DNA of 64,000 nt from Shewanella psychrotolerans (lineage in GTDB: Bacteria > Pseudomonadota > Gammaproteobacteria > Enterobacterales > Shewanellaceae): contig NZ_CP080419.1 of NCBI RefSeq assembly GCF_019457595.1, forward strand, positions 1,984,001 through 2,048,000. Direction: 5' to 3'. This document shows, in pieces, positions 63,592 to 64,000 of the stretch. The first letter of the stretch is position 1. Each line of letters opens with the position of its first letter. Made by a program: the position numbers and the translations under genes. The notes under the pieces were generated by a model that saw only the letters and a program-made list of their open reading frames with translations, was not told where the DNA came from and did not search any database.

Positions 63592-63687
63592 ATAACTGCT
63601 TCAACCCAGTTCATGTGTTTTGCCATAAGAGTATAGGTCGCTTCTATGGCAATTTTGTTGAGCTACATCCATCGCTCGACGTTTTAT

Positions 63688-63722
63688 GCAGTAACTCCGG
63701 GAATTGGTTACTGCTTTTTTTT
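63688..63722 (+). terminator. Terminator after the arabinanase pair
   Basis: GCAGTAAC-(TCCGGGAATTG)-GTTACTGC followed by eight T, 97 bases past the stop. Confidence 0.88.
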
Positions 63723-63740
63723 GCCTTGAATTTGGGGCTT

Positions 63741-64000
63741 ATACCAATTTGCATAAAGAGGTGATCGCTCAGCAAGAATTTAGCGCTGATGAGGCAAGAT
63801 CTTTAATTGCTCCTCATTAACGGCTCCATGCAGTCATGCATTCAAGACATTCACAATATCTGACCGCCAAAGATGTAGGGAATGTCTTAAGTATATCGGG
63901 AACATACAAGACCTTGTTGTTTGCAACGAGTGAAGAGCATCGTTGAATTAGGCTCAAACTCGTTAACTGCATCAAAAATGCTAAAACTCGCCTGTTAGGT
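63741..64000 (-). repeat. Dispersed intergenic element, inverted copy 3 (runs off right edge)
   Basis: Starts ATACCAATTTGCATAA and continues as the complement of the 21922-22377 copy: GTGATCGCTCAGC, TTAATTGCTCC, GTCATGCAT, AAGACATTCACAA and GAATGTCTTAAGTAT are shared in order. It contains the inner module missing from copy 2 but lacks about 25 bases near the TATCCATAT segment. The other end lies beyond the window. Confidence 0.78.

Overview
The window reads as chromosome of a marine Shewanella-like gammaproteobacterium. The evidence is gene content and order: yebG, msrC (yebR), proQ and prc together; a 1,612-residue NAD-dependent glutamate dehydrogenase; pyrD and zapC; then rlmKL, a glutaredoxin-like gene, uup, a DUF3466 gene, rmf, fabA and a Lon-like gene. 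Base composition is moderately AT-rich and almost all long frames are tightly packed. The species cannot be fixed from the sequence alone.

Layout. (1) 1-7.8 kb: leftward PqiA/LetA-type membrane genes, then rightward yebG (with a near-consensus LexA box), msrC, proQ, prc, pepN and a DUF2835 gene. (2) 8.1-15 kb: a four-gene cassette of a DUF1302 outer-membrane protein, a DUF1329 periplasmic protein, a YCF48-like propeller and an MMPL/RND exporter, which looks like an envelope lipid-transport system of unproven substrate. (3) 15.2-21.9 kb: gdhB, pyrD, zapC. (4) 21.9-22.9 kb: a 456-bp intergenic repeat element and a cluster of two initiator tRNAs plus one decayed copy. (5) 23.1-32.1 kb: housekeeping genes ending in rmf, fabA (with a FabR-like operator) and a Lon-like protease. 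(6) 32.2-33.9 kb: tRNA-Ser(UGA) followed by 144-bp tandem repeats that copy the tRNA 3' end and its terminator, then about 1 kb of unrecognised sequence. (7) 33.9-37.7 kb: a diguanylate cyclase and a PatZ-type acyl-CoA synthetase/acetyltransferase. (8) 38.5-63.6 kb: a large L-arabinose and arabinan utilisation locus.

How the arabinose locus works together. A lipoprotein endo-arabinanase and an exported GH43 with a ricin-type domain would cut arabinan outside the inner membrane. Further GH43 enzymes and a DUF1680 beta-L-arabinofuranosidase-type enzyme trim side chains or oligomers. A YtfQRT-YjfF-type ABC importer and a GPH-family symporter bring sugars in, and a signal-less GH43 next to the symporter would finish oligosaccharides in the cytoplasm. 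AraA, AraB and AraD convert L-arabinose to xylulose 5-phosphate. A sugar dehydrogenase and an L-arabonate-type dehydratase add the first steps of an oxidative route whose later steps are not in the window. A FadR-type GntR regulator lies in the middle, and matching operator-like sites occur before araB, before the first GH43 gene and before the symporter gene, suggesting one regulon.

Mobile DNA: three copies of a dispersed element with ATACCAAT...TTATAC-type inverted ends (21.9, 55.3 and 63.7 kb) and one minimal palindromic version (42.8 kb). No transposase, integrase, phage gene, CRISPR array or rRNA was seen.
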